Source: Pelagophyceae sp. CCMP2097
Taxonomy: Eukaryota; Sar; Pelagophyceae
Direction of reading: 5' to 3'
Assembly (NCBI GenBank): GCA_026770575.1
Contig: MU657232.1
Coordinates: forward strand, 189,279 to 241,842
Length of the DNA stretch: 52,564 nucleotides
Positions 42,515 to 50,598 of this stretch are shown piece by piece. Numbering within the stretch: the first letter of the stretch is position 1; every line of letters begins with the position of its first letter. The notes beneath the pieces are model-generated. The model had not been told where the DNA came from and searched no databases. It worked only from the letters and a program-made list of their open reading frames with translations. Made by a program: the position numbers and the translations under genes.

Positions 42515-43613
42515 ATGTCGACGAGTTTGTCGAGGGAGGTCGTCTTTGAATGCGGCCCTGACGACCCGGAGTCGTATCCCAACGCCTTTATTGCGGTTTC
42601 ACCGGTGGCGCGCGTGGAAAACGTCGAGACGGCCCCGAACGACCTCAATCAAGCCTTTGCCTACTTTGACGTGCGTGACTTTACCAAAAGTGCCCCGGTC
42701 CCCCTCCCCGCTCCCACGCCCGCTTAGGCCGCGACGCTTGACGAGGGCCGGCGTACGGCGCCCCGCCGAGTGCGCGGAGCGCCGGCCGGCGCGTACGAGG
42801 CGCCGAGGGAATTTTACGAGGCCCCGCGGGTCAAGTTGGCGAGGTGCGCCTTTATACGCGCTTTTGCCACGCGCGGCACGCGCAAAAGGGCGCAGGTTGC
42901 AGCGCGAGGCGGACGAGGTGCGACTCGAGCTCGTTTCCGAGCCGGAAGCCTACGACGGCGACGACGGCGCAAATCTGATGCATCAAGTCGAAGCGCTCCG
43001 ACTATCACTCGAGCGCGTCGCGGCAGGTGCCTCCAAAGAGGGGGGCCGATGCCAAAGGACTCGGCGGCGAGCCATCGGACTCTGCGGCTTACGCCAACGA
43101 CTCTGCGGCGGGGAGCCATATGACTCTGCGGGGAGCCTCGAGACTTGGTGGCGAACCCCGGACCTAGGCCTCCCTGCCGCGCCGGCGGCACGCGCTTCGC
43201 CGTCTCCCGACGCCACAAACGCGCGCGCGGTCTCGCAGGCGGCTTTATTGGCCGTCGAGCAGCGCAGGGCCGTTTTACCCGAGGCGGCGTCATGGAGTGA
43301 GTCTCGCCCCGCTTTCGGCGGGCCCGCATCCGGCCACTTAGGCGACGTTTCCGTGTCCTGCCTCGGCGGCGGGAGCGCGACGATGGAGGTGCTGGACCGC
43401 GGGGTTTTCCTCGACGAGTGCTCGGGCGACGATTCCTTAAAGCCGTTGGTGGCCCGATTAGCCGCGCTCCGCGGCCTCCACGAGCTCGGCTTCGAATTTG
43501 CAAAACGGCTCCGCGCCACCGAGCTCGAGCAGGCGCAGCTTTTGATGGTGATGCAGTCAAACGACCAAGCCCTCAAACGAATCGCCGAATCGTTGAAACA
43601 CCTCGAGGCGTGA
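42515..43613 (+). CDS. DCTN2: Dynactin subunit 2 (dynamitin)-like protein
   Basis: Dynamitin is the p50 shoulder subunit of dynactin, the cofactor of cytoplasmic dynein. Exons 42515-42670, 42728-42843, 42896-43026 and 43168-43613 join in phase (849 nt, 282 aa). The introns start GTGCGT, GTGCGC and GTGCCT and end TAG, CAG and TAG before G. The third intron (141 nt) is in frame and could be retained, giving 329 aa. The N-terminus VVFECGPDDPESYPN resembles the 'DVYET.D.PE' opening of dynamitin. REFYEAPRVKLARLQREADEV is the first coiled coil. The C-terminus LKPLVARLAALRGLHELGFEF, then ELEQAQLLMVMQSNDQALKRIAESLK, fits the conserved dynamitin tail. The match is by pattern only, and the middle is Ala/Gly-rich and divergent. 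Confidence 0.55.
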
Positions 43614-44239
43614 AAGCCAACGCGACAACGCGTTTTTAAGCATCCCAGCCTCTTCGCAAGTCGACTTCGGGCGGAATTCCTCGATCCGACTTTTGTTCGC
43701 CCCCTGAAGAATCGCGTCTCCCGGATGGGACGTCGGTGACGCCTTTTGGGGCGCCTCGGAGGATCGTGATGTCTCTGTTTCAGCCCTTTTGCGTCGGGCA
43801 TGCGTCAGTGAAGATTGTGCCCTGTGATTTGTATTACATGACATAAGGATTCCTACATTGTTTGTAATGTCACACGGTAATGTAATAAAAATCACAGGAT
43901 GTCCAGTCCCGGAGGACCTTCTCCTGGCCTAGTGCCACGGTCGAATTCAAATGCCATTTGCCGCTCCGAGACTCCGAGGCTTGATCTCCTCTTGTATCTT
44001 GGATCACGTGGTTTTCTGACATGCTGCGCGGGGCTGGCCCCATCTTTGGCCGTGTAGTTGGTGGTGTTGCGCCGGAATCGTCTGCCGTTCCTTTCAATGC
44101 TCGATGGATATCCTATTCAAGCGAAAACGTCGCTATCGGACTCGACTGGGCGCTCAGATGATCCTTTCCAACTTTTGAAACCGAATCGGAAACTTGTGCC
44201 CATGCCGAAGTCGAACCTCGCTCGGCCCCGTCTTCTGCG
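43614..44239. other. Intergenic region upstream of the CBS gene
   Basis: 626 bp between the dynamitin-like stop and the CBS-protein start. It is less GC-rich in the middle (43800-43900, with several ATGTAAT/ACATGAC words) and presumably holds the terminator of one gene and the promoter of the next. The open frames here are short and unrecognised. Confidence 0.5.
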
Positions 44240-45507
44240 ATGGCGCTTCCCGTGTGCGACGACGTTTCGTCGGCCTTCCTCGCCGTCACGGCGGCGGACC
44301 TCGTCGGCTCCAAGGGGGCCGTGGTCGACGTTCATCATTCGGAGACTTGTGCCGAAGTCCTCCACCTCTTGCATCGGAAGAATCTCGTCGCTGTCGCAAT
44401 GTTCGCAGACCCTGGAAGCCAGCTCCTCGAGGGTCCAGAGTGCGTCTACGACCAAAGGCGGGGCAAGGACGGACGTTGTTTGGAAGCCACATACTCTAGG
44501 ATTCCTATAGGAATTCCTAGAGGAATATGACTCTAGGTTTTACGTCGTCAACGGCAAACAGTACGTGGGAATCGTCTCAATCCTCGACGTCGTAACCTTC
44601 GCCCTCCGAGCCTCGGCCAGCGAGGATGCCGATTATTTGATGGAGCTGGACGAGGAGAAACTGTCGGAACATCTGAAGAGACCGTGCTTCGACGCCGCGG
44701 GTGCCGCAAAAGAACCGCAGCTCGTCTGCCCGCACGACTTGAGCCTACTACAAGTCCTCAAACGGTTCAATGCGGGGGCGCACCGCTGCCTGGTGCTCCC
44801 GCCTCGTGGAGCGGCTGGCGAATTCGCGTTTTGCAAAATGTTGACCCAGACTGACTGCCTACGCTTCTTGGTCACGCAGCACCAGAAACGCGCCACCGAG
44901 GCGGCGGTGATCGGCGCGTCGCTCCAAAGCCTTTGTATACATTAAAAACCCCTCTTAGGCGCGGCGTCGCAGGAGCCGGTGGAGATTTCAAAGTTGCTCG
45001 ATTCTCCGCTCGCCTCGCTTTCGATGGGCAGGGTCGGCCCCGGCGCCGAGGACGACGACGTTTTGGCGTTGACGCGGGAGTCGAGCCTCGTGCTGGCGCT
45101 TTATACGATGCTCCAACTCAAAGTTTCGGCAGTGGCCGTGGTGGACGACTCCGGAATCGTAGTCTCCACGCTCTCCGTCTCAAACTTACGAGGTACGCAT
45201 TGATCCCCAAAGTTTGAAACACGCACACACATAGACACGCCTTTGCCTAGGCAATGTGGCGTCGAAGCTGCCGCAGCTGCGCCGTGAGACTGTGGGATCC
45301 TTCTTGGAAAAGCACTCCAAGAGCGACATGGGTCTACTTCCTACGCCGCTGACGTGCGACAACAACGACATCCTCGTAGACGTCATCGAGTCCATGCTCG
45401 TCTGCCGCGTCCACCGCACCTGGCGCGTCGATGCGTTGGGCCGATCCATCGGCGTCGTCAGTTACACGGACGTCATCGAACTGGCCATCAAAGCCCTCGA
45501 CAACTAA
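44240..45507 (+). CDS. Four-CBS-domain protein, SNF4/AMPK-gamma-like
   Basis: CBS-domain pairs bind adenine nucleotides; in SNF4/AMPK-gamma proteins they regulate a SnRK1/AMPK kinase. Exons 44240-44439, 44537-44906, 44973-45192 and 45251-45507 give 348 codons plus stop, close to the usual 320-370. The first intron has GTGCGT...CTAG and the third GTACGC...CTAG. For the middle one I chose GTGATC...GCAG (66 nt); an in-frame 24-nt GTATAC...TTAG alternative exists. CBS-like strands and helices are visible: QYVGIVSILDVVTFAL (repeat 1), AHRCLVLPP...LTQTDCLRFLV (2), VSAVAVVDDSGIVVSTLSVSNLR (3), VHRTWRVDALGRSIGVVSYT (4). The last ends in the classic '(V)GVVSxTDV' motif. Plant SNF4/CBSX-type homology is inferred; kinase association is not shown. 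Confidence 0.8.
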
Positions 45508-46559
45508 AGGCCCTCACCGAGTAGCGCGCCTTCAACAAAAAGGCAGCAGCGCACCGTCGCCCGAAAGGCATCTCTACATGTAAGGCAACGTATATATATA
45601 AAGCCTCTGTATAACAAACAAGGGTCCACACGGGCGCGACGCGGGCGCGGATGCGGCGCAGACGCGGACCCTCCTTCAGACGCAGACGCCTGATAGACGC
45701 GGATCCTTCACGGATTTAGACGCCCGACGGACGCGGACCCCCGAGAGACGCGGACGGACTCCCAACGGGTTCAGATGTCGCATGGATGCGAGCACACCGT
45801 GTCCGCATACACTTCCCGGCTCTCGTCATGAGATCACAGCTGGCATTCTTGGGCATCGTGGCAATCTGGATATAAAGTCTTTGCAACAATTGTTTGCAAG
45901 ACAAAGGAGGGCCTATGCGCTTGGCTTGATGAACGTCATCTAAGGCGCGCCGCTTTTGCGCCGTACCTTGTACTTGTCGTGGGTACCCCCTGACACAGGT
46001 CTACCTGACCTGGTGGAAGGGCCTTGCCACGGAGCGAGAGCATCAATCTGTTAGTGTCTACGTGTATAGCGCCAGTCTCAACGTGTCCATGCCTCCACCA
46101 TCTAGGCCGCCGCCGATATGGGCCCCCGTAGGGGCTAAGGCCAAGGGTGTTGTTGGCTACGCTAGGGTGGCTGTCTACGTCCGGGCTTTTTATGATACGG
46201 ACTTTGGGTTTTGTCTACGTCGCCGAAAAGAATCGCCGAAAAATGACGTCTACGGAGAATCTGATATCTCCTATCGTGTTGATAGGAAGAGCAAAAGGGA
46301 TATCGCGCCCCAGTGCTCTGGTCCGCTGGAGACTGGGTATATAAAGAGTCACGACATGCTCCTATATACCCACAAGACAGCAGGCAGGACTTCTCTACGC
46401 CAGCTTTAACGCTTTATTGAGGCCCTCATGAGCATACCATAGCCTCCAGTTGAGGAGAGAGAAGGGTTCGAAAAGAGGTCCGATACCCTTTCACGGACCG
46501 TCGGCGATAAATAAAATCGCTGAACCACGCCGCCGATCGATATCGGGATTCGGTGAAGG
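45508..46559. other. Stretch without a confident gene
   Basis: About 1 kb between the CBS gene and the small protein at 46560. It contains a GACGCGGAC array (45630-45765), an AT-richer part with TATATATAAA (45594-45603), and a 115-codon plus-strand ORF (46062-46409) with no recognisable features. TATATAAAG occurs again near 46338. Confidence 0.5.
45630..45765. repeat. GACGCGGAC low-complexity array
   Basis: Units such as GACGCGGAC and GCGCAGACGC recur with spacers (CCTCCTTCA, CCTGATA, CCCGAGA). The motif is the reverse complement of the GTCCGCGTC array at 34500-34800, so the two arrays are related in opposite orientation. Confidence 0.7.
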
Positions 46560-46835
46560 ATGGCCAGCGCAGGCCTCCTGCGCTGCGCGTTCCGCGGCGC
46601 GTCGCTGTCGAGCCGGCACGGCGTTCTGCGCCAGGCTCGATGCGCGGCGTCGACCCTGCAGCTGTTTTCGAGTCTGCTGGAGGTTGTGCCGCCACAACCG
46701 AAAGACCCCTCGAGCGACCCGTTTGCCGGTGGGTCCTCTTCAATGGCGGGCATGCTCGGCGACGAATCGGCAAACGTCTCCGCGGCGGAGGCGGCGTCGT
46801 TGTTCTCGTGGGCGCTGGATGATGACGGTGCATAA
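46560..46835 (+). CDS. Small protein with a probable mitochondrial presequence
   Basis: ATG at 46560 begins a 91-codon ORF. Residues 1-34 (MASAGLLRCAFRGASLSSRH...) are rich in Arg, Ser and Ala, have no acidic residue and end before a Leu-rich helix, as in mitochondrial presequences. The mature part has a Pro/Ser/Gly linker and a short acidic C-terminus (SWALDDDGA). An overlapping longer frame exists on the minus strand (46406-47023), but it is Arg/Ser-rich with no clear features, so the plus frame is preferred. A GTGCAT after DDDG could be a 5' splice site, making this a first exon. Family unknown. Confidence 0.45.
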   Translation: MASAGLLRCAFRGASLSSRHGVLRQARCAASTLQLFSSLLEVVPPQPKDPSSDPFAGGSSSMAGMLGDESANVSAAEAASLFSWALDDDGA

Positions 46836-47408
46836 CGAAGGCTGCATCGGCGGCACATAATCCCCAACAACGACTCTGGAGTCCACAAAAGAAGACCTTT
46901 GCCCGCGCGCCGGCAAAGGCCAAGAACATACGCCGGTCGCCGCAAAGGACGCGCCGCCGACGCCGCGCCGCCGGGCAGCCAAGTCCACGCGCCGCCGCAA
47001 GGAGCGGCTCCGGCGCCGGCCATGGCGCGATTTAATTCAATTCAAGGGTAACCGAGCCGAAGCGGCTGCGTTCGAGGCCGCGGTGGTTGCAGTGCTGTCG
47101 TTGTATTCGACTTTGACGGTGTTCGTTCGACACGTCGGCCGACCTTGTGGACCTTTGATGCGGTCCTCGCAGACGTCCTCGAGGATGAACCTCGTCTAGA
47201 AACCCCAGAGGTTCCTCGGTCTCCGATGCTCCGGGATTGCAGGTCTAGGCGCACGGTTCGGGGCCCGCGCTCTACCGACCTCTTTTAAAGCAACACTCTT
47301 TTAAAGCATCAGCCTCTTGGAAAACCCGACGAAACTCGTTAAGCGATTGCGCGCAGAGCCGGGCCCCCGGGCTCGGGGCCGCCGGGCCGGCCCAGCTGGG
47401 CCCACGAC

Positions 47409-47850
47409 GTGGCGGCACTTTCCAACGATTTGACCGCCGCGCTCGAGGCCGCCCGGCGGACCAACACGGCGCACGCCTCTGCGATCGCCGCCCTCGAGCG
47501 CGCCTTTGACGCCGAGATGGTACGCCTTTTGAAACCGACGTTGCATGATTGGCGGCGCTGCGACGCTTCGACCATCGCAGGCCCAGCTCGCCGACGACGG
47601 GCAAGCGCTCGAGGACGACCGCGCGGCCTTAACCCGAGACACGGAGGAGAAGCTCGCGCGCGAAGAAGAGCTGCAGGCGCGCATGCGTGCATCTGCGCCG
47701 CCGCCCGACGAGAAGATCAAGCTCAACGTGGGCGGTGCGCGCGTCGAGACTTAGATAGCCGTGCTGACAAAGGTCGAGGACTCGATGCTCGGGCGCATGT
47801 TCGGGCGCTGCGACGCGATGCTGCAGGCGAACCCGGTGGACGGGTCCATC
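47409..47850 (+). pseudogene. KCTD-type BTB_2 (T1) domain gene, truncated
   Basis: Two exons (47409-47519 and 47581 onward, intron GTACGC...GCAG) give a coiled coil (ALSNDLTAALEAARRTNTAH..., DDRAALTRDTEEKLAREEEL), then IKLNVGGARVET. That is the first strand of a potassium-channel tetramerisation (BTB_2) domain as in KCTD proteins, which act as oligomeric adaptors, often for cullin-3. A TAG at 47752-47754 stands where the family has Ser. In-frame sequence continues beyond it with IAVLTKVEDSMLGRMFGR and NPVDGSIF, the next BTB_2 segments. At 47851 the domain is cut off exactly at the left boundary of composite element copy 2, losing the expected '(I)DRDG..F' half. Exons further upstream were not resolved. 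It is broken twice and therefore called a pseudogene. Confidence 0.7.
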
Positions 47851-49372
47851 TTTTGGCCGCTCGTGGGCGCGGTCGTGGGCGCCGCCGTGGTCGCGGTCGT
47901 GGGCGCGGGTGTGAGCGCGGTCGTCGTGGGCACGGCCGTGGGCACGTCCGTGAGCAAGGCCGTGTGCACGGGCGTCAGTGCCTCCGTGCGCACGGCCGTG
48001 GGCACGATTGCGGGCACGGGCGTCGGTGTCTCCGTGGGCATGGCCGTGGGCACCACTGATGGCTCCACTGTGCGCACAGCCGTCGGCCGTGCGCACGGTC
48101 GTGAGCTTTGGCGTGGGCTCAGTAGTGCGAACGGCCGTGGGCACGGTCATTGGCACGGCGATTGGCGGAGCCTTGGGCGTGGGCGTGGGCACGGGCGTCG
48201 ACTATTCCGTCGGCGCGAACAAGGCCGTGAGCGCGGTCGTCGGCGCGGCCGTATGTGAAACATCATTTTCCCATAGGCTCCCTACGGGAGCCTGAAAGGT
48301 TCGCAGGCGTTGAATACTCTGTGGGCGACTCTGTGGGTGCGACCGTTAGTACGACCGTTGGCGCAGCCGTGGGCGATTTCGTGGGCGACTCCGTCGGCAC
48401 GGGCGTCGGCGACTTCGTGGGAGCAGCTCTCAGCGCGGACGTTGTCACGCCGTGGGAGCGGCCGAGGCCGACTTTGAAGACCGCCGGGCGCGACACAGCC
48501 GACAAACGCAACCGAGGCGCAGCCGACAAATGCGGCGCAGCCGCCCGCGCCGCAGGATGCGGCGCAGCCGCCGCAGGCGGCACATCGGAATCGCAGCCGC
48601 CGCAGACGGCACATCGGAATCGCAGCCGCCGGATGCGGCGCAGCCGCCGCAGCCGCCGCAGGCGGCACATCAGAGGAGCAACTACCGCAGCCGCCGAATT
48701 CCACCACATGAGGCGCTGCCGCCGCAGGCGCGGCAGCCGATTTAGGAGTCGCCGCAGGCGGCGCAGCCGCTGCAGGCAGCGAATTAAGCCGCCGTAGGCG
48801 GCGCAGGAAGCCGCTGAAGGCGGCGCAGCCGCCGGAGGTGGTGTAGGTACCCGCCGCAGGCGGCAAAGCCGCCTGAGGCGGCAAAGCCGCGTAAGGCGGC
48901 GCAGAAAGCCGCCGGAGGCTGCGCATCCGCCGGAGGCGGTGCAGGAAGTCGCTGCATGCGGCGCAGCCGCCACAGGCGGCGTAGCCGTCGCATGCGGCGC
49001 AAGAAGCCGCCGCAAGCGGCGTAGCCGCCGAAGGCGGCGCAGGAAGCTCCTGCAGGCGGCGTAGCCGCCGAATGCGGCGCACGAAGCCGCCGCAGGCGGC
49101 TTAGCCCCCGAAGGCGGCTCAGGAATTTGCCGGAGGGGGCAAAGCCGCCGGAGGCGGCGTAGTTAGCCGCCTGAGGCGGCAAAGCTGCCGGAGGCTGCGG
49201 AACAGCGGCGCAGGGTTGGCGCAGCTGCCGGCGGTGGCCGGAGGCGTCGAGCGCTCTTTGGAGATTGCCGGAGGCTCCGCTGGCCGGAGGCCGCCACCCG
49301 TAGGCGGCCGGAGGGTGGCGGCCGACGGCCGGCCGCCGGCACGAACCACCCAGGCTCCCGAAGGGAGCCTGG
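47851..49372. mobile_element. Composite repeat element, copy 2 (about 1.5 kb)
   Basis: The left end TTTTGGCCGCTCGTGGGC is the same as in copy 1. Then come the GTGGGCACGGCC-type repeat, the hairpin AGGCTCCCTACGGGAGCCT (48275-48293, 8-bp perfect arms), and a second Val-Gly/Pro-Thr part, read on the minus strand as PTKSPTPVPTESPTKSPTAA. A mini-palindrome array follows (48520-49200), and the right end is GCCGGCACGAACCACC followed by the hairpin CCAGGCTCCC-GAA-GGGAGCCTGG (49350-49372). It interrupts the KCTD-like gene at its left boundary. It encodes no recognisable transposition protein. Confidence 0.65.
48520..49200. repeat. GC-rich mini-palindrome array in element copy 2
   Basis: The longest array in the window: about 45 consecutive 15-16-nt units of the type GCCGCC-NNN-GGCGGC alternating with GGCGGC-NNN-GCCGCC, with loops TAG, AGG, GGA, TGA and so on. 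The stem sequence is conserved while the loops vary, so the pairing itself may be what is maintained or what arises by a hairpin-copying process. Confidence 0.85.
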
Positions 49373-49520
49373 AATAAGGGAGAGTTAGTGACTCCTTTGA
49401 CAAATGTGTTATAAAAAGCATGGTCCGAGCCGCACATCTCCAGAGGCTCAAAGGGGCCTCGCGCGGAAAGGGAGGTCGTCGGGTCAAGTACGGCGAGGGC
49501 GTCGTCCGGCGTGCGTGTGT

Positions 49521-49949
49521 TCAGGTGAAGTACTTTTGCGCCGCGGAGAGCGCCCACAGCGTGAGCGCGTAGGCGTACCACGGCTGCGCGGGGTATGTTC
49601 GGATTTGGGTCTGCTCTTTCGCAGGGCCAAAACGCACCAAGGTGGTGAAGTGCGTCGACCAGGTTTCGGGCGGTTCCGACGGCTGCACGAGTACCCAGGC
49701 GCCGTTTCGCTCCTCCAGCGTGTACGGGCCTAATTCGGTCTCATCCTTCGCTTGAAGGCGGGATGGCCACGGCGGTGCGGGACACCGGTTTTGCACAACA
49801 GTTTGGGTGGGAGTGGACGCTGGTTAGGCACAAAAGTTTGGATGGCTCAACAAAAGTTTCTTCCTGACGACAATCAGCTCGCACCCAACCAGCTCCTCGA
49901 GGCCCCACGCCATCGCGACCGAAACGAGCAACAACAAGAAGCGGCGCAT
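49521..49949 (-). CDS. Small secreted or ER-resident hypothetical protein
   Basis: Two exons, 49949-49832 and 49729-49521, join in phase through an intron GTGCCT...TTAG before G (102 nt), giving 108 codons plus stop. Residues 1-16 (MRRFLLLLVSVAMAWG) form a clear signal peptide. The mature part has PYTLEERNGAWVLVQPSEPP and HFTTLVRFGPAKEQTQIRTY, then a hydrophobic, aromatic C-terminus (PWYAYALTLWALSAAQ) that may be a membrane anchor. I do not recognise the family; an ER membrane protein is a reasonable guess. It sits between copies 2 and 3 of the composite element. Confidence 0.55.
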
Positions 49950-50054
49950 GGCCCACTGGACCGCGCCCGGCCGTGCGCTGCGAAGCGTCGCTAAATAGTT
50001 GTTTAGCGAAGAACAAAGTTGAAAGGCCGCTCGGCTGCCAGGCAAAGCGCCGAG

Positions 50055-50346
50055 GCGTAGTTAGCCGCCTGAGGCGGCGCAGCCGCCGGAGGCTGCGGAA
50101 CGGCGGCGCAGGGATGGCGCAGCCGCCGGAGGCGGCCGGAGGCGTCGAGCGCTCTTTGGAGATTGCCCGGAGGCTCCGCCGGCCGGAGGCCGCCACCCCC
50201 CGGCCTGCGGCCGTAGGCCGGCGGCCGGAGGTCGCCACCCGTAGGCCGCCGGCCGTAGGCCGCCGGCAGGAGGACGGCGGTCGGATGGTGGCGGCCGACG
50301 GCCGCCGGCCGCCGGCACGAACAATCCAGGCTCCCAAAGGGAGCCA
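50055..50346. mobile_element. Composite repeat element, partial copy 3 (3' part only)
   Basis: This matches the last 290 bp or so of copies 1 and 2: GTAGTTAGCCGCCTGAGGCG, then GGCGTCGAGCGCTCTTTGGA and GGCCGGAGGCCGCCACC. It ends GCCGGCACGAACAATCC followed by the hairpin GGCTCCC-AAA-GGGAGCC (50329-50345). The Pro-Thr part and most of the hairpin array are absent, so it is 5'-truncated with respect to the plus strand. Confidence 0.75.
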
Positions 50347-50389
50347 TAGTAATCCTTTTTTAGGGTCCGTTTAGGGAAATCAGTCCGTT

Positions 50390-50412
50390 CGTCAGGAACA
50401 ATGTTCCTGACG
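50390..50412. repeat. Near-perfect 23-bp palindrome
   Basis: The arms CGTCAGGAACA and TGTTCCTGACG are exactly complementary and separated by a single A. It lies 45 bp beyond the end of element copy 3. It could be an operator-like protein site, a terminator hairpin for either neighbour, or a footprint of the element. Confidence 0.8.
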
Positions 50413-50598
50413 CTGCGCCGCAACCGCTAGGCGCGCTCCCGCGGCCGCGGCGCCGGCCACGCCAAGCGGCGCCATCGACGACCATCGACGACGGCGCTCC
50501 GGCCGGACCAGCGCGCCCGCGCAACCGCAAACCGTCGTGATACAGACACGAAACCCAATGTCCCGATGCCTCCTGGTGCACCGGGGTGTGGGCAAATA

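Noticed and set aside
42351..43613. Single 420-codon ORF as the dynamitin-like gene
   Set aside because: Its first part is Arg/Pro-rich read-through; splicing at GTGCGT and GTGCGC sites gives the sequence that matches the family.
46062..46409. 115-codon plus-strand ORF
   Set aside because: No recognisable motif and no splice or neighbour support; left as an unannotated open frame.
46406..47023. 205-codon minus-strand ORF
   Set aside because: Overlaps the plus-strand small protein antisense, is Arg/Ser-rich, and lacks recognisable domains or splice context.
47095..47240. VVFDFDGV, reminiscent of a HAD-phosphatase motif I
   Set aside because: Only this short string fits; no other HAD motifs follow and the frame is not linked to neighbouring exons.
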